Shown here piece after piece: positions 55,789 through 64,000 of a stretch of 64,000 nucleotides of DNA. Below the pieces are notes generated by a model. The model saw only the letters and a program-made list of their open reading frames with translations. It made no database searches and was not told the origin of the DNA. The DNA comes from Chloroflexota bacterium (GTDB lineage: Bacteria > Chloroflexota > Anaerolineae > Caldilineales > Caldilineaceae). The stretch spans positions 21,309 to 85,308 of the forward strand of contig JAPLGZ010000809.1 in NCBI GenBank assembly GCA_026389895.1. Direction: 5' to 3'. The first letter of the stretch is position 1. Each line of letters begins with the position of its first letter. The translations under genes and the position numbers were made by a program.

Positions 55789-57049
55789 TTTGCTGGTGAT
55801 TGGCGCAGGACTTGCCGGGTTGAGCGCCGCCGTTGCTGCGGCCAAAGCAGGATTAAACGTGCGTGTAATCGCCAAAGGTCAGGGCGTCACCCACTGGCAT
55901 GCTGGCACACTGGATGTGTTGGGTTATCTGCCTCTCACTGACGCCCCTATTCAAGCGCCACTGGCAGCGAGCCAGACGTTGCCACCCGAGCATCCGTATC
56001 GCTTGCTTGGCGAAACGCGGCTGCGTGATGCCTTGGCCATGTTTAGTGATTGGCTTGCAGCGAGCAAGTTGGCCTATCCAAGTTCAGCCACGCCCGACCA
56101 AAACCTCTGGTTGCCTTCTGCGGTTGGTGCGGTCAGGCCGACGTTTCTCGCGCCCCAAGCACAGTTGGCCGGTGACGTAAGCCGCCCCGAGCCCATGTTA
56201 ATTGTCGGTTTCCACGGATTACGCGATTTCTATCCCCAATGGATTGTCGAGAATCTGACCAAGCAAGGCTACCTGGCGCGCGCCGCCTTTCTGCCGCTCA
56301 ATATGATCAACGAATTGCTTGAGCGCAATAACGTTCAACTGGCGGAACAGTTAGAACCACCCAGTGCTCGTGGACGCCTGGCCGCGGCATTGAAAAAACT
56401 TTGTCAACCGGGCGAGCGCATTGGTCTGCCCGCCATCCTGGGTGTGAACGAACATCTGGCCGTCTGGCAGGATTTGCAAACAGAAGTGGACGCGCCAATT
56501 TTTGAAATTCCTACCTTGCCACCCAGCGTGCCTGGCATTCGCTTATATCGAGCGTTGCAGCAACAGTTGATGGCAGCAGGTGGGCGCATCGAAATGAACA
56601 TGGAAGCGCTGGCCTTTAAGGCCGAAGGTCAGCAAATTCAGTGGGTGGAAACGGCAACAAGCGCCCGGCCACTCAAACATTACGCCAAGAATTTTCTCCT
56701 GGCAACGGGTGGTGTGTTGGGCGGTGGGTTCAACAGTGACCATACGGGGCGTTTCTGGGAAACGATTTTCGATTTGCCGTTGACTGTGCCCCAAGATCGC
56801 AACGCGTGGTTCCGCCATCAATTTTTGCATCCACAAGGCCAGCCCGTTTTCTCCGGTGGCGTACTGGTCAATGACCATTTTCAGCCCGTCGAGCAAAATG
56901 GCACGCCTGTGTACAACAATTTGTGGGCGGTTGGCGGCGTCCTCGCCCATGCGGATCCAATCCGTGAACGCAGCCTGGAAGGTATCGCGATAGCGACCGG
57001 CATCTCGGCTACGCAGGGCATGATTGCGCAAACCCATGCCGGAGTATAG
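55781..57049 (+). CDS. glpB: Anaerobic glycerol-3-phosphate dehydrogenase subunit B
   Basis: 422 aa from ATG 55781 (E. coli GlpB 419 aa), overlapping the glpA end by 8 nt. Flavoprotein subunit: LLVIGAGLAGLSAAVAAAKAGLNVRVIAKGQG (FAD motif), KNFLLATGGVLGGGF, and FSGGVLVNDHFQP near the end. Works with GlpA on the membrane through GlpC, passing electrons to menaquinone. Confidence 0.93.
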   Translation: MLDLLVIGAGLAGLSAAVAAAKAGLNVRVIAKGQGVTHWHAGTLDVLGYLPLTDAPIQAPLAASQTLPPEHPYRLLGETRLRDALAMFSDWLAASKLAYPSSATPDQNLWLPSAVGAVRPTFLAPQAQLAGDVSRPEPMLIVGFHGLRDFYPQWIVENLTKQGYLARAAFLPLNMINELLERNNVQLAEQLEPPSARGRLAAALKKLCQPGERIGLPAILGVNEHLAVWQDLQTEVDAPIFEIPTLPPSVPGIRLYRALQQQLMAAGGRIEMNMEALAFKAEGQQIQWVETATSARPLKHYAKNFLLATGGVLGGGFNSDHTGRFWETIFDLPLTVPQDRNAWFRHQFLHPQGQPVFSGGVLVNDHFQPVEQNGTPVYNNLWAVGGVLAHADPIRERSLEGIAIATGISATQGMIAQTHAGV

Positions 57050-57087
57050 AAGTCTCAAGCAAAAGCCAGGGGAAAAGCCGTGTCAAA

Positions 57088-57489
57088 TTATTGCATCCAG
57101 TAGGTGGCAACCGCATATTGGGAGATAATTTGATCTTGCGTTACCAATGTTAGTTCATGCTGGTGGGCTTGTGCAATCAATAGACGATCAAACGGATCTT
57201 TGTGATGGGGTGGGAGCAGCGTTGAAGCAATCATTTCGGTAACTGTAGGATCAAGCAGATGGAGATTCGTATGTTGCAGGAGTTCAGTTTGCCAAACTTG
57301 CACATCACGGATCGCCAGCCGATTTTTCTGCACGAGCAGGGCAATCTCCCAAAACGAAATCGCGGAAACGTAGAGTGTTCCCTGTTGATTCTGACTATCG
57401 AAAAACTGGATAAAAGCGGGCGAAACCGTAACTTGGCTATTCCAGAAGACCAGAGCGTGCGTATCAAACAAATAGCGGGCTTGTTTCAT
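57088..57489 (-). CDS. vapC: VapC-like PIN-domain toxin
   Basis: 133 aa from ATG 57489. PIN RNase fold: first acidic cluster YLFDTHALVFW (D9), SAISFWEIALL (Glu), and HHKDPFDRLLIAQA (Asp), followed by LVTQD. PIN toxins cleave tRNA or mRNA. The start overlaps the antitoxin stop by ATGA. Antisense to the glp operon, lying between glpB (38 bp away) and glpC. Confidence 0.92.
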   Translation of the reverse strand: MKQARYLFDTHALVFWNSQVTVSPAFIQFFDSQNQQGTLYVSAISFWEIALLVQKNRLAIRDVQVWQTELLQHTNLHLLDPTVTEMIASTLLPPHHKDPFDRLLIAQAHQHELTLVTQDQIISQYAVATYWMQ

Positions 57490-57713
57490 ACGTACGCTTC
57501 CCAGAGATCGTCCAAGGGTTGACATAACTCCTCAGGGGTGACCAATAGTTGCGGTATGTAAGTCATATGCTTACGCCAATTCGCCTGTTGCAGTGGCATC
57601 AAGCGTGCGATTTCTTGGTTGTTCCTTTGAATGATGATGATCTCACCGGCTGCGGCTTTCTCTAAATAGTCAAAGAGATGAGCGCGTAACTTGGTTGCCG
57701 AAACTTTGAGCAT
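57486..57713 (-). CDS. Phd/YefM-type antitoxin
   Basis: 75 aa from ATG 57713, with GAGGTGG as Shine-Dalgarno. The N-terminal DNA-binding part MLKVSATKLRAHLFDYLEKAAAGEIIIIQRNNQEIARLMP is the Phd/YefM pattern; the C-terminal tail should wrap the toxin. It overlaps vapC by 4 nt. The palindrome upstream is the likely autoregulatory operator. Confidence 0.92.
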   Translation of the reverse strand: MLKVSATKLRAHLFDYLEKAAAGEIIIIQRNNQEIARLMPLQQANWRKHMTYIPQLLVTPEELCQPLDDLWEAYV

Positions 57714-57728
57714 AGCTACCACCTCATG

Positions 57729-57759
57729 TATGTACATGATCTAACTCGACATGTACATA
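57729..57759 (-). promoter_or_regulatory. Operator palindrome of the toxin-antitoxin module
   Basis: TATGTACATG (57729-57738) and CATGTACATA (57750-57759) form a perfect inverted repeat whose centres are 21 bp apart (two helical turns). Each half also contains ATGTACAT, itself a palindrome. It sits just upstream of the antitoxin start, near a TTGCTA-N17-TAGTAT promoter on the minus strand. Confidence 0.75.
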
Positions 57760-57987
57760 TACTACAATAATAAAACCAAGTTAGCAAAGAACCTTTGTCG
57801 TGGGATTTCATAACAATTGAGGGGTTCAACAAACGTACGCGACAAGAAAGTGTTCTGCACATTTAGTTCTTGTACTATCTCTTATGGGTAGAGGTATATT
57901 TACGGGCTTGCTGTGCAGCTTTTTTTTCTCTCCGCTATGTGGTAACATGTCTTCTGATTCAAAATTTAATTTTCATGAGCAATCCTT

Positions 57988-59250
57988 ATGCACCCCATCA
58001 CCTGGCACTCGGTCGACCACTCTCTGGACGAGTGTATTAAATGCAATATTTGCACCAGTTACTGTCCCGTTTCGGCGGTGACGGATAAATTTCCGGGGCC
58101 GAAATATGTCGGGCCACAGGCGCAACGCTTTCGCGAAATTGGTCAACCGTATGCGCCGGATCAATCGGTCGATTATTGCTCAGGTTGTCGCGTCTGTAAT
58201 GATGTCTGCCCGGCAGGTGTGAAGATTGCAGAGATGAATACACGGGCCCGTGCGCAAATCGTCGTCAAAGAAGGCATCCCGTTGCGCAACTGGCTGCTGG
58301 GGCGCAACGAATTATTGGGCAAGCTCGGCAGCATTGCCCCGCAGCTGGCCAACCTGGCCCTGCACAATCCACTCAGCCGGTTGCTGGCCGAAAAGACAAT
58401 GGGCATTGCGCGCAAGGCGCCCCTGCCCACCTGGAGCACAAAGGGGACACTGGCCGATTGGCTGCGCCGCACGGCGCGCAAACGGCTAAAAGCCGACAAA
58501 AAAGTGGTCTATTTTCATGGCTGCGCCACCATGTATTATGAACCGTTCGTGGGCAAAGCGGCGATTGCTGTCTTTGAGCATCATGGCTATGAAGTGATTG
58601 TGCCGCCCCAAAATTGTTGTGGCTTGCCGATGTTGAGCAATGGTGAATTTAAGGCGGCGTTAGGTTATCATCAAAGCAACTGCACAAAGTTGGCCAGTTT
58701 TGCGCGGGCTGGTTTTCCAATTATTGGCACCAGCACCAGTTGCACCTTGACATTAAAGGAAGAAGCGCCCGAACTGCTCGACATGACCGATGATGCCTCC
58801 ACCCAACTCAAACTGGCAACTTGGGACATCTTCGAATGGCTACGCGAATTGCATGCGAGGGGTGAACTGCGCACGGATTTCCGCCCGCTTGCTCTAAAGT
58901 TGCCCTATCACGCACCCTGCCAACAGCGCGCCCATCGGATTGGTAAACCAGCCTTAGAAATTCTGGCGCTGATCCCGGGTTTAGATGTGCGCGAAAGTAT
59001 GGCGCGCTGCTGTGGAATTGCCGGCACGTATGGGTACAAAGAGGAAAAATATCAGATTGCGATGGACGTGGGCAAAGAACTTTTTCGGTTTGTCCAGGAA
59101 CAGGGCGCAGAGATCCCGTATACCAGTTGTGATTCTGAAACTTGTCGTTGGCAGTTGGAACATGGCACCCAAATCCCCAGTCGTCATCCAATTGAAGTTT
59201 TAGCGGCGGCGTATGGGTTATACGATCTAGAAAAACGTAATATCATTTAA
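57988..59250 (+). CDS. glpC: Anaerobic glycerol-3-phosphate dehydrogenase subunit C
   Basis: 420 aa. Membrane-associated iron-sulfur subunit linking GlpAB to the quinone pool. Two [4Fe-4S] sites: CIKCNICTSYCP (16-27) and CSGCRVCNDVCP, followed by two CCG domains (QNCCGLPML and ARCCGIAGTYG). Start chosen as the ATG giving MHPITWHSVDHSLDECIKC. It is separated from glpB by the antisense TA module and ~250 bp, so it probably now needs its own promoter. Confidence 0.94.
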   Translation: MHPITWHSVDHSLDECIKCNICTSYCPVSAVTDKFPGPKYVGPQAQRFREIGQPYAPDQSVDYCSGCRVCNDVCPAGVKIAEMNTRARAQIVVKEGIPLRNWLLGRNELLGKLGSIAPQLANLALHNPLSRLLAEKTMGIARKAPLPTWSTKGTLADWLRRTARKRLKADKKVVYFHGCATMYYEPFVGKAAIAVFEHHGYEVIVPPQNCCGLPMLSNGEFKAALGYHQSNCTKLASFARAGFPIIGTSTSCTLTLKEEAPELLDMTDDASTQLKLATWDIFEWLRELHARGELRTDFRPLALKLPYHAPCQQRAHRIGKPALEILALIPGLDVRESMARCCGIAGTYGYKEEKYQIAMDVGKELFRFVQEQGAEIPYTSCDSETCRWQLEHGTQIPSRHPIEVLAAAYGLYDLEKRNII

Positions 59251-59253
59251 AAA

Positions 59254-59316
59254 GAGAGTGGAGAGTAGAGATTGGGTGGTAGCCATCTCTAGTCGCTATT
59301 CGCCAATTTCCAATTT
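59254..59316. repeat. Heptanucleotide repeat tracts after glpC
   Basis: GAGAGTG-GAGAGTA-GAGATTG (59254-59274) and CTAGTCG-CTATTCG-CCAATTT-CCAATTT (59289-59316), all in 7-bp register. Confidence 0.75.
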
Positions 59317-59336
59317 TCGTAGCGAAGAAGGAACCC

Positions 59337-59422
59337 CTCCCCTGGTAAGGGAGGGAGCCGTTGGGTGGACAGAATCACCTACTGCGTTTGTCCCTGATCA
59401 GTTCCCTCCCTTACCAGGGGAG
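59337..59422. repeat. Palindromic intergenic element
   Basis: 20-bp perfect inverted arms 59337-59356 and 59403-59422, flanked by additional C-rich/G-rich tracts (ACCCCT outside left, AGGGAGGGG outside right). It resembles a palindromic intergenic repeat and could act as terminator for glpC. Confidence 0.8.
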
Positions 59423-59473
59423 GGGTAGGGAGGGGTTTCTTACTCGTTATCACTTTTTCTATTGGGAGCAATC

Positions 59474-60583
59474 TTGAACTTTCTGATTATCGGTGCCGGC
59501 GCCATTGGTTGTTTGGTGGGTGGCAAATTAGCCTTGCGTGGTCATGCAGTCACGCTGGTGGGACGGCCACATTTTGCGCAAATTGTGCGCGAGCAAGGTC
59601 TGCTGTTGTCTGACGATACTGGCGACTACCAGATTCGCAATATCACGGTCGCCAGTAGTGTGGCCGAAGCCTTTGCCGACAAAGCGCCAGCTTATGATCT
59701 GGCGATCTTCACCGTCAAGGCCTACGACACAGCCAGTGCACTGGCCGAATTTATCGAGGCTACCCAAAAGGCTGGTGTGCAGCCCCCAGTCGTGCTCAGC
59801 TTGCAAAACGGCATTGGCAACGAAGAGGAGCTCGCCGCAGCACTGGGCGCGGCCAACGTGATCGCGGGATCCATTGGCACCCCAGTCAGCGTGCCACGAC
59901 CAGGTGTGATTCAGATTGACAAAGCCCACTATACGATTGGCGTCTGTCCGTGGCAGCCCCATACCTCACCCACAGGTTTCGAGGGGGCCAAACAAGCGTT
60001 GAGCGAGGCCGGCTTTGTGGTCAAACATTTCCCTGATCCCTACGGGCTGAAGTGGAGCAAATTACTGATGAACATGGTGGGGAATGCCACCAGCGCAATT
60101 CTGGATGAGGCGCCGCGCGACATGTTTATGGACGTAGAGATCATCGATCTGGAAATCCAGTCGATGCGCGAAGCTTTGGCCGTGATGCGGGCGCTGAAGA
60201 TTGCGCCCGTCAACTTTGATCCCTATCCGTTTAAAATCTTAACGCCAATGATCCGTTTTCTGCCCAAGCTCTTCATTCGCAGATTTATGAAGCCGAAATC
60301 TGACGATGCGCGCGGCATCAAAATGCCGAGCCTTAACATTGATTTGAGTATGGGGAAAACGCGCAGTGAAATTTACTGGCTCAATGCGGTGATTGTGCGC
60401 TTAGGCCAGGAGAATGGTGTGCCAACACCGGTGAATCAGGTCTATACAAACACGCTGATCGATCTCGTGAAGAACCCACAAAATTGGGCCTTGTGGAAGC
60501 ACAATCACAAGCGCCTGGTCGATGCAGTTATGAGCCAAATCCAGGCCCGACCACAGCAATCAGCATCAACGCCACAACCGTAA
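59474..60583 (+). CDS. Ketopantoate reductase-family protein (ApbA/PanE)
   Basis: 369 aa from TTG 59474, chosen because GGGAG precedes it; TTG 59462 is the frame's first start. NADPH Rossmann motif FLIIGAGAIGCLVGGKLALRG; VLSLQNGIGNEE; KLLMNMVGNATSAILDE (catalytic Lys region). Longer than PanE (~300 aa) through an insertion after ~residue 255 (RFLPKLFIRRFMKPKSDDARGIKMPSL). It may reduce ketopantoate or another 2-oxo acid. The 3' end overlaps the convergent gene by 56 nt. Confidence 0.85.
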   Translation: MNFLIIGAGAIGCLVGGKLALRGHAVTLVGRPHFAQIVREQGLLLSDDTGDYQIRNITVASSVAEAFADKAPAYDLAIFTVKAYDTASALAEFIEATQKAGVQPPVVLSLQNGIGNEEELAAALGAANVIAGSIGTPVSVPRPGVIQIDKAHYTIGVCPWQPHTSPTGFEGAKQALSEAGFVVKHFPDPYGLKWSKLLMNMVGNATSAILDEAPRDMFMDVEIIDLEIQSMREALAVMRALKIAPVNFDPYPFKILTPMIRFLPKLFIRRFMKPKSDDARGIKMPSLNIDLSMGKTRSEIYWLNAVIVRLGQENGVPTPVNQVYTNTLIDLVKNPQNWALWKHNHKRLVDAVMSQIQARPQQSASTPQP

Positions 60584-61466
60584 AGATCACAAATTCGTAT
60601 AAGACACGGCCGGTCAGGCGATCCTGCAACCCTTGTTGCGCGATGCCAACGAGCAGATAGAAGATCAACAATAAGAGCAGACCGCCGGTCAGGCTATTTA
60701 GCGAAGACCAGTAGTTCAGCGCCCAGGTGACCTGGCCCAGCACCAGGCCGACAATCGCGCCATACGTCAACACCGTGCTTGCTTGGGGGGTGGTGCTGCG
60801 CAGTATTTCAACCGCCAACAGGATCGCCGTCATCGCAATCAAGGTGCCGGAAAGAAGACTGCGGGCCCGCGTTTGATAAACGAAAAGGAAGAGAATTAAG
60901 GCCGAACCATAGGCTAACGCATCTAGCACAAAACGGGCGCGCCGAAAGCCCGATTGGCCGCGCTCGACAGTGGCATAGAGCCCAAAAAAAGCCAGTCCCA
61001 ACAAACTACCGCTTAACAATAAACCAAACACGCGAATCAACCCGCTAGGCGTGACCGGCAACACGTAAGCCGTAATCATCACAATCGCCATGGGCAAGCT
61101 CCAAAATGGCCAGGTGTGTTGGAAGGCGCGGCGCGGCGTGGCGGTAAAACGGGGGTGAACCCGAATAATGCTTTCTGTGCCAGTAGCCGCCAATACCGCC
61201 ATGAAGATCGCTGCAATCAAAGTTTCGCTTAACGTTAAGCTGATCGGTGAACCAAGCGCATGAAACGTGATCACGGTGGTTGGCATGGTATACAGCACAC
61301 TCAGTCCCAACCCGAAGACCATGAGCCACGTAACCACGCTGATGCGATCGCGATAGTCGACAGGGATCACTGGTTGTGGCGCTGGCTGGCGCTCTAGCCA
61401 AATGATCAGACGTTCCCACAGGCTAAAATTTTCTGGTGCATCCGGTTCGGGTAGATCGTATTTCAT
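60528..61466 (-). CDS. Polytopic membrane protein (DUF5656-like)
   Basis: 312 aa, about eight helices after a cytoplasmic N-terminal segment (~1-45, Pro-rich). Reminiscent of Chloroflexota membrane proteins annotated DUF5656, though I am not certain. It overlaps the 3' end of the PanE-like gene antisense by 56 nt. Function unknown. Confidence 0.6.
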   Translation of the reverse strand: MKYDLPEPDAPENFSLWERLIIWLERQPAPQPVIPVDYRDRISVVTWLMVFGLGLSVLYTMPTTVITFHALGSPISLTLSETLIAAIFMAVLAATGTESIIRVHPRFTATPRRAFQHTWPFWSLPMAIVMITAYVLPVTPSGLIRVFGLLLSGSLLGLAFFGLYATVERGQSGFRRARFVLDALAYGSALILFLFVYQTRARSLLSGTLIAMTAILLAVEILRSTTPQASTVLTYGAIVGLVLGQVTWALNYWSSLNSLTGGLLLLLIFYLLVGIAQQGLQDRLTGRVLYEFVIFTVVALMLIAVVGPGFGS

Positions 61467-61634
61467 TTCTCGTGTACAATCCTACGCTAGGAGCTAGGGC
61501 AAGTTTGAAGCTTGACCTATGCTCATTAGAAGATCGTTAAGGTGGACATTCTAAGGCGCGTGGCTCGATCTGTCAAATGCAAAGCAATTTTTTAAAGCAC
61601 GCGGCCATTGGTTTGGTCGATTGGGGAGGAAATT

Positions 61635-62108
61635 TTGAAACGTATTTTGGTTGTCTGTACGGCCAATATCTGTCGATCCCCCATGGTGGCAGGGGTGTTG
61701 AGCGCCCGTTTAGCCGCTCAGCAATTGGCCGATCAGGTTGAGGTGCGGTCGGCGGGTGTTTATGCGGTGGAGGGCGCCAAGGCCAGCGCCCACGGTGTAG
61801 AACTACTAGCAGCCAAGGGCATTGACATCCGGCAGCATGTGGCAAGGGGAGTGGTGGAGCAAGATATCCAACAGGCGACGTTGATCCTCGTCATGGAAGA
61901 GAAACATCGTCAGAGTCTCTTTCACTATTCACCGATGGATTTCTACAAAGTGTTGCTTTTGAGTGAACTAGCCAATGAGCACTTCGATTTGCGCGATCCC
62001 TATGGATATAACAAAGCCGCTTATGTGACAACATTGCAAACGATCGAAAAGATTTTGGACATCGGCTGGTCAAATCTTCTGACACGGTTGGCGATTCAAA
62101 CCAAGTAA
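61635..62108 (+). CDS. Low-molecular-weight protein-tyrosine-phosphatase family
   Basis: 157 aa from TTG 61635, with GGGGAGGAAA as Shine-Dalgarno; the frame opens earlier at 61608. P-loop VCTANICRSPM gives CX5R, and the general-acid Asp is in LRDPYGYN. Such enzymes dephosphorylate protein tyrosine or arginine. The residue after the first Thr (A-N-I-C-R-S) fits either class. Confidence 0.9.
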   Translation: MKRILVVCTANICRSPMVAGVLSARLAAQQLADQVEVRSAGVYAVEGAKASAHGVELLAAKGIDIRQHVARGVVEQDIQQATLILVMEEKHRQSLFHYSPMDFYKVLLLSELANEHFDLRDPYGYNKAAYVTTLQTIEKILDIGWSNLLTRLAIQTK

Positions 62109-62158
62109 AACCAGGTAGGATGACGATGTAGCGATGAGCCCGTAAAAGGGCTTTCGGC

Positions 62159-63112
62159 TTAATCCATCTCCCGCAAGAAGGCCTCTACACGCCCGAGCGT
62201 TGGGCTGCCGAGGACGCCTTGCGCAGATGAGACAACCAACGCGGCCACGGCATTACCAAAACGGGCAGCGGTTTCGATCGGCCAATGCTGTTGCAAACCA
62301 TAGAGCAAACCAGCATTAAATGAATCACCGGCGCCGACCGTTGAGTGAGTTGTCACGGCAAAGCCAGGCACATGCGTATGGAGCCCAGTTGTACGGATCA
62401 AAGCACCTGCCTTACCCAATTTCACGATTAGGCAGCGCGCGCCAGCCTTGAGCAAAATGCTCGCGGCATGCTCCAGATCCTCCACGCCCGTACAGACCGT
62501 CAGTTCATGACGATTGGCAATGACATAATCAAGCGACGGGAGCAGCGGCGCCAATTCGGCGAGATAGGCTGGTTGACCAATCGCCGGACCAATATCGATG
62601 GCTGTGATGGTGCCGCGGGCATGGGCTTCGGCCAATACTTGGGCAAAACCAACGGGGCGCAAACCCGGCATAATTGGATAGCTGGTCACGAGCAAACTAG
62701 TGGCGGACTGCAACAGTTGACGAGGCAGATCCGCGTAAGTTAAAGCGGCCAACGCGCCCGGATGATGAAAAGCCAAGCGGTTCAGCCTATTATCCATCAC
62801 AATTGTGGTGAACGCGGTCGCCCAATGGGAATGGCGCACGAATCCAGTTAGATCGACGTGCCGTTCGGCCAGCCAGCTGTGCACATAATCGCCTAAAGCA
62901 TCTTGCCCAGCCGCGCTACATAAGGCCGTAGGTGCCCCCAAGCCAGCCAGCACATAGGCGCAATTGCCACCATTGCCCCCAAGCATGAGTTGCAACGGGT
63001 CATCGCAAAAGACCAAATTATTCGTCGTAAACTCATCACTGCCGCCACCTGGCATTTTATCAAAACCCGACACTAATAAATCAACGTTGGCCGTACCGAT
63101 GATGACGAACAT
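62159..63112 (-). CDS. PfkB-family carbohydrate kinase
   Basis: 317 aa from ATG 63112 (MFVIIGTANVDLLVSGF); the longer frame to 63196 runs through intergenic repeats. Ribokinase fold: GGNGGNCAYVLAGLG (PfkB signature 1), DYVIANRHELTVCTG, TVGAGDSFNAGLLYGL with the catalytic Asp. Substrate is a sugar or nucleoside; not determinable. Confidence 0.9.
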   Translation of the reverse strand: MFVIIGTANVDLLVSGFDKMPGGGSDEFTTNNLVFCDDPLQLMLGGNGGNCAYVLAGLGAPTALCSAAGQDALGDYVHSWLAERHVDLTGFVRHSHWATAFTTIVMDNRLNRLAFHHPGALAALTYADLPRQLLQSATSLLVTSYPIMPGLRPVGFAQVLAEAHARGTITAIDIGPAIGQPAYLAELAPLLPSLDYVIANRHELTVCTGVEDLEHAASILLKAGARCLIVKLGKAGALIRTTGLHTHVPGFAVTTHSTVGAGDSFNAGLLYGLQQHWPIETAARFGNAVAALVVSSAQGVLGSPTLGRVEAFLREMD

Positions 63113-63158
63113 GGTTAGAGATCTCTTTGTGATGGATGGAAGGTGGATGTGAAGGGAA

Positions 63159-63224
63159 CGTGATAAGTGAAGCGTGATGAGTGAGTAAAATTTCACGTTT
63201 CACTTATCACTCATCACTTATCAC
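63159..63224. repeat. Heptamer-based inverted repeat between pfkB and metE-like genes
   Basis: Arms CGTGATAAGTGA (63159-63170) / TCACTTATCACG (63213-63224); both are built of 7-bp units (TGATAAG, TGATGAG, TCACTTA, TCACTCA). Confidence 0.8.
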
Positions 63225-63234
63225 GCTTTATTCA

Positions 63235-64000
63235 TCAAATTCCTAATTCGCTGCGTACTATCTTGACACCGGCTACCATATTTTGCAGTTTCAGCTTAGC
63301 AGCCCAGCGGGCGGTCTGGCTGAGACCACAATCGGGCGCAAAGGAAAGCTGTTCAGCAGGCGCGTATTTTAAACACATTTCGATGTAGTAACTTTTCACG
63401 TCGATGATGCCCACGGCCACGTTGCATTTTTCAGCAATTTGCTCAATTAGTTCGATCTCGGCAAATTCGCGGCTGGCCATTTCCACATGGATTTCGTCCA
63501 AGGTCATGTCAAGAAAGGCTGGAAACATCGGGGCGTATTGGCGCGGACCGACAGCATGCCCTTTAAAGTTGCCAAAGCAAAGATGGGTCGACAGATGACA
63601 ATTGCCAACGACAGGCGCGACCGTGCGGTTAAAAATCTCGACAAAACGCACAGGATCTTCTTTATAGGCATAACAGCTCATCGACGGTTCATCGACGGTA
63701 ATTTCCTGGCAACCGGCGGCCACCAAATCTTCCAACTCTTTGCGCACGATCGGCAGGAGCGCTTCGGTAATGGCGTAACGGTCTGGATATTGCGCATTTG
63801 GAATCATACGGCCACTTAAGGTATAAGGACCAGGCACGCTGGCTTTAAGCGTGGGGCCGCTGGGCGCGAGTTTTTTCAGGCGTGCAAATTCCGCCAGCAC
63901 ACCCAAGCCGCGCGGAGCGCGCAAATCGCCCACAATGCGATGTTTGCCGCGTTGATCGTGCGCAGGTGGGCCAAAGATGCGCGGCGATTTTGCTTCGCGT
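63235..64000 (-). CDS. Cobalamin-independent methionine synthase (MetE C-domain) family, 5' end beyond window
   Basis: The frame is open to the right edge (255 codons visible). Zinc ligands of the MetE catalytic barrel are present: THLCFGN (His and Cys), IHVEMASRE (Glu), SFAPDCGLSQ (Cys). DEPSMSCY and DVKSYYIE are further family blocks. As the visible part covers the C-terminal barrel only, it could be full MetE or the short archaeal-type/core MetE, which takes methyl groups from other donors. The protein start is outside the window. Confidence 0.85.
   Translation of the reverse strand, partial: REAKSPRIFGPPAHDQRGKHRIVGDLRAPRGLGVLAEFARLKKLAPSGPTLKASVPGPYTLSGRMIPNAQYPDRYAITEALLPIVRKELEDLVAAGCQEITVDEPSMSCYAYKEDPVRFVEIFNRTVAPVVGNCHLSTHLCFGNFKGHAVGPRQYAPMFPAFLDMTLDEIHVEMASREFAEIELIEQIAEKCNVAVGIIDVKSYYIEMCLKYAPAEQLSFAPDCGLSQTARWAAKLKLQNMVAGVKIVRSELGI

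Noticed and set aside
59254..59440. Repeat-rich region as a possible CRISPR array
   Set aside because: The repeats are contiguous 7-mers and one palindrome, without evenly spaced unique spacers, and no cas genes are present.

Overview
The window reads as a chromosomal segment of a bacterium, most likely a member of the Chloroflexota (Anaerolineae/Caldilineae-like). This is inferred from threonine/proline-rich secreted proteins, a surface protein ending in a hydrophobic FLPVVKN tail, abundant heptanucleotide repeats, many branched-chain amino-acid transporter genes, and roughly 50-55% GC by eye. No rRNA, CRISPR array or prophage was seen. One tRNA gene is present.

Layout. 1-3.4 kb: two secreted/surface proteins (the first cut by the window edge), then nth. 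4.2-6.05 kb: a complete-looking IS200/IS605 element (tnpA + tnpB) with a 50-bp duplication in its leader. 6.1-9.2 kb: EEP-family hydrolase, alanine racemase, and a PHP protein that has lost its N-terminal metal site. 9.7-18.8 kb: ECF sigma factor and membrane partner, pyrG, yebC, ruvC, an orphan OmpR-type regulator, ruvA, an EF-P-like gene, tRNA-Thr(CGT), threonine dehydratase and a second orphan regulator. 18.8-27.7 kb, mostly minus strand: small membrane proteins, murJ, a trxB with an internal deletion, rsmE-prmA-efp-dnaJ, coaE. 28-36.2 kb: a large liv cluster (fused LivH-LivM, LivK-type lipoprotein, then livH-livM-livG-livF) behind a perfect consensus sigma-70-type promoter. 36.7-47.3 kb: TetR regulator with an ABA4-like membrane protein, aquaporin, plsY, tpx, a polar amino-acid permease and binding protein, bactofilin, prs. 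47.5-59.3 kb: rdgB and the glycerol-3-phosphate operon glpK-glpA-glpB-glpC. 59.4-64 kb: ketopantoate reductase-like gene, membrane protein, low-molecular-weight phosphatase, PfkB kinase and a MetE-like protein running off the right edge.

The most interesting region is the glp operon, which is interrupted twice exactly at gene borders. Between glpK and glpA sits a 4.2-kb, strongly AT-rich, four-gene block: a 5-methylcytosine DNA methyltransferase, a GHKL (MutL/MORC/Hsp90-like) ATPase, a Rossmann/methyltransferase-like protein and a small endonuclease-like protein. It looks like an ATPase-containing restriction/defence system. Its last gene overlaps the glpA start codon by ATGA, so the block has become part of the operon. 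Between glpB and glpC, on the opposite strand, sits a Phd/YefM-VapC toxin-antitoxin pair with its own operator palindrome.

Other notable points: a promoter-like bipartite motif shared by the ECF sigma gene and the first orphan response regulator, 11-bp tandem repeats in that regulator's leader, two EF-P paralogues with different loop-tip residues, a trxB lacking its CxxC site, and in-frame heptamer repeats inside glpA.
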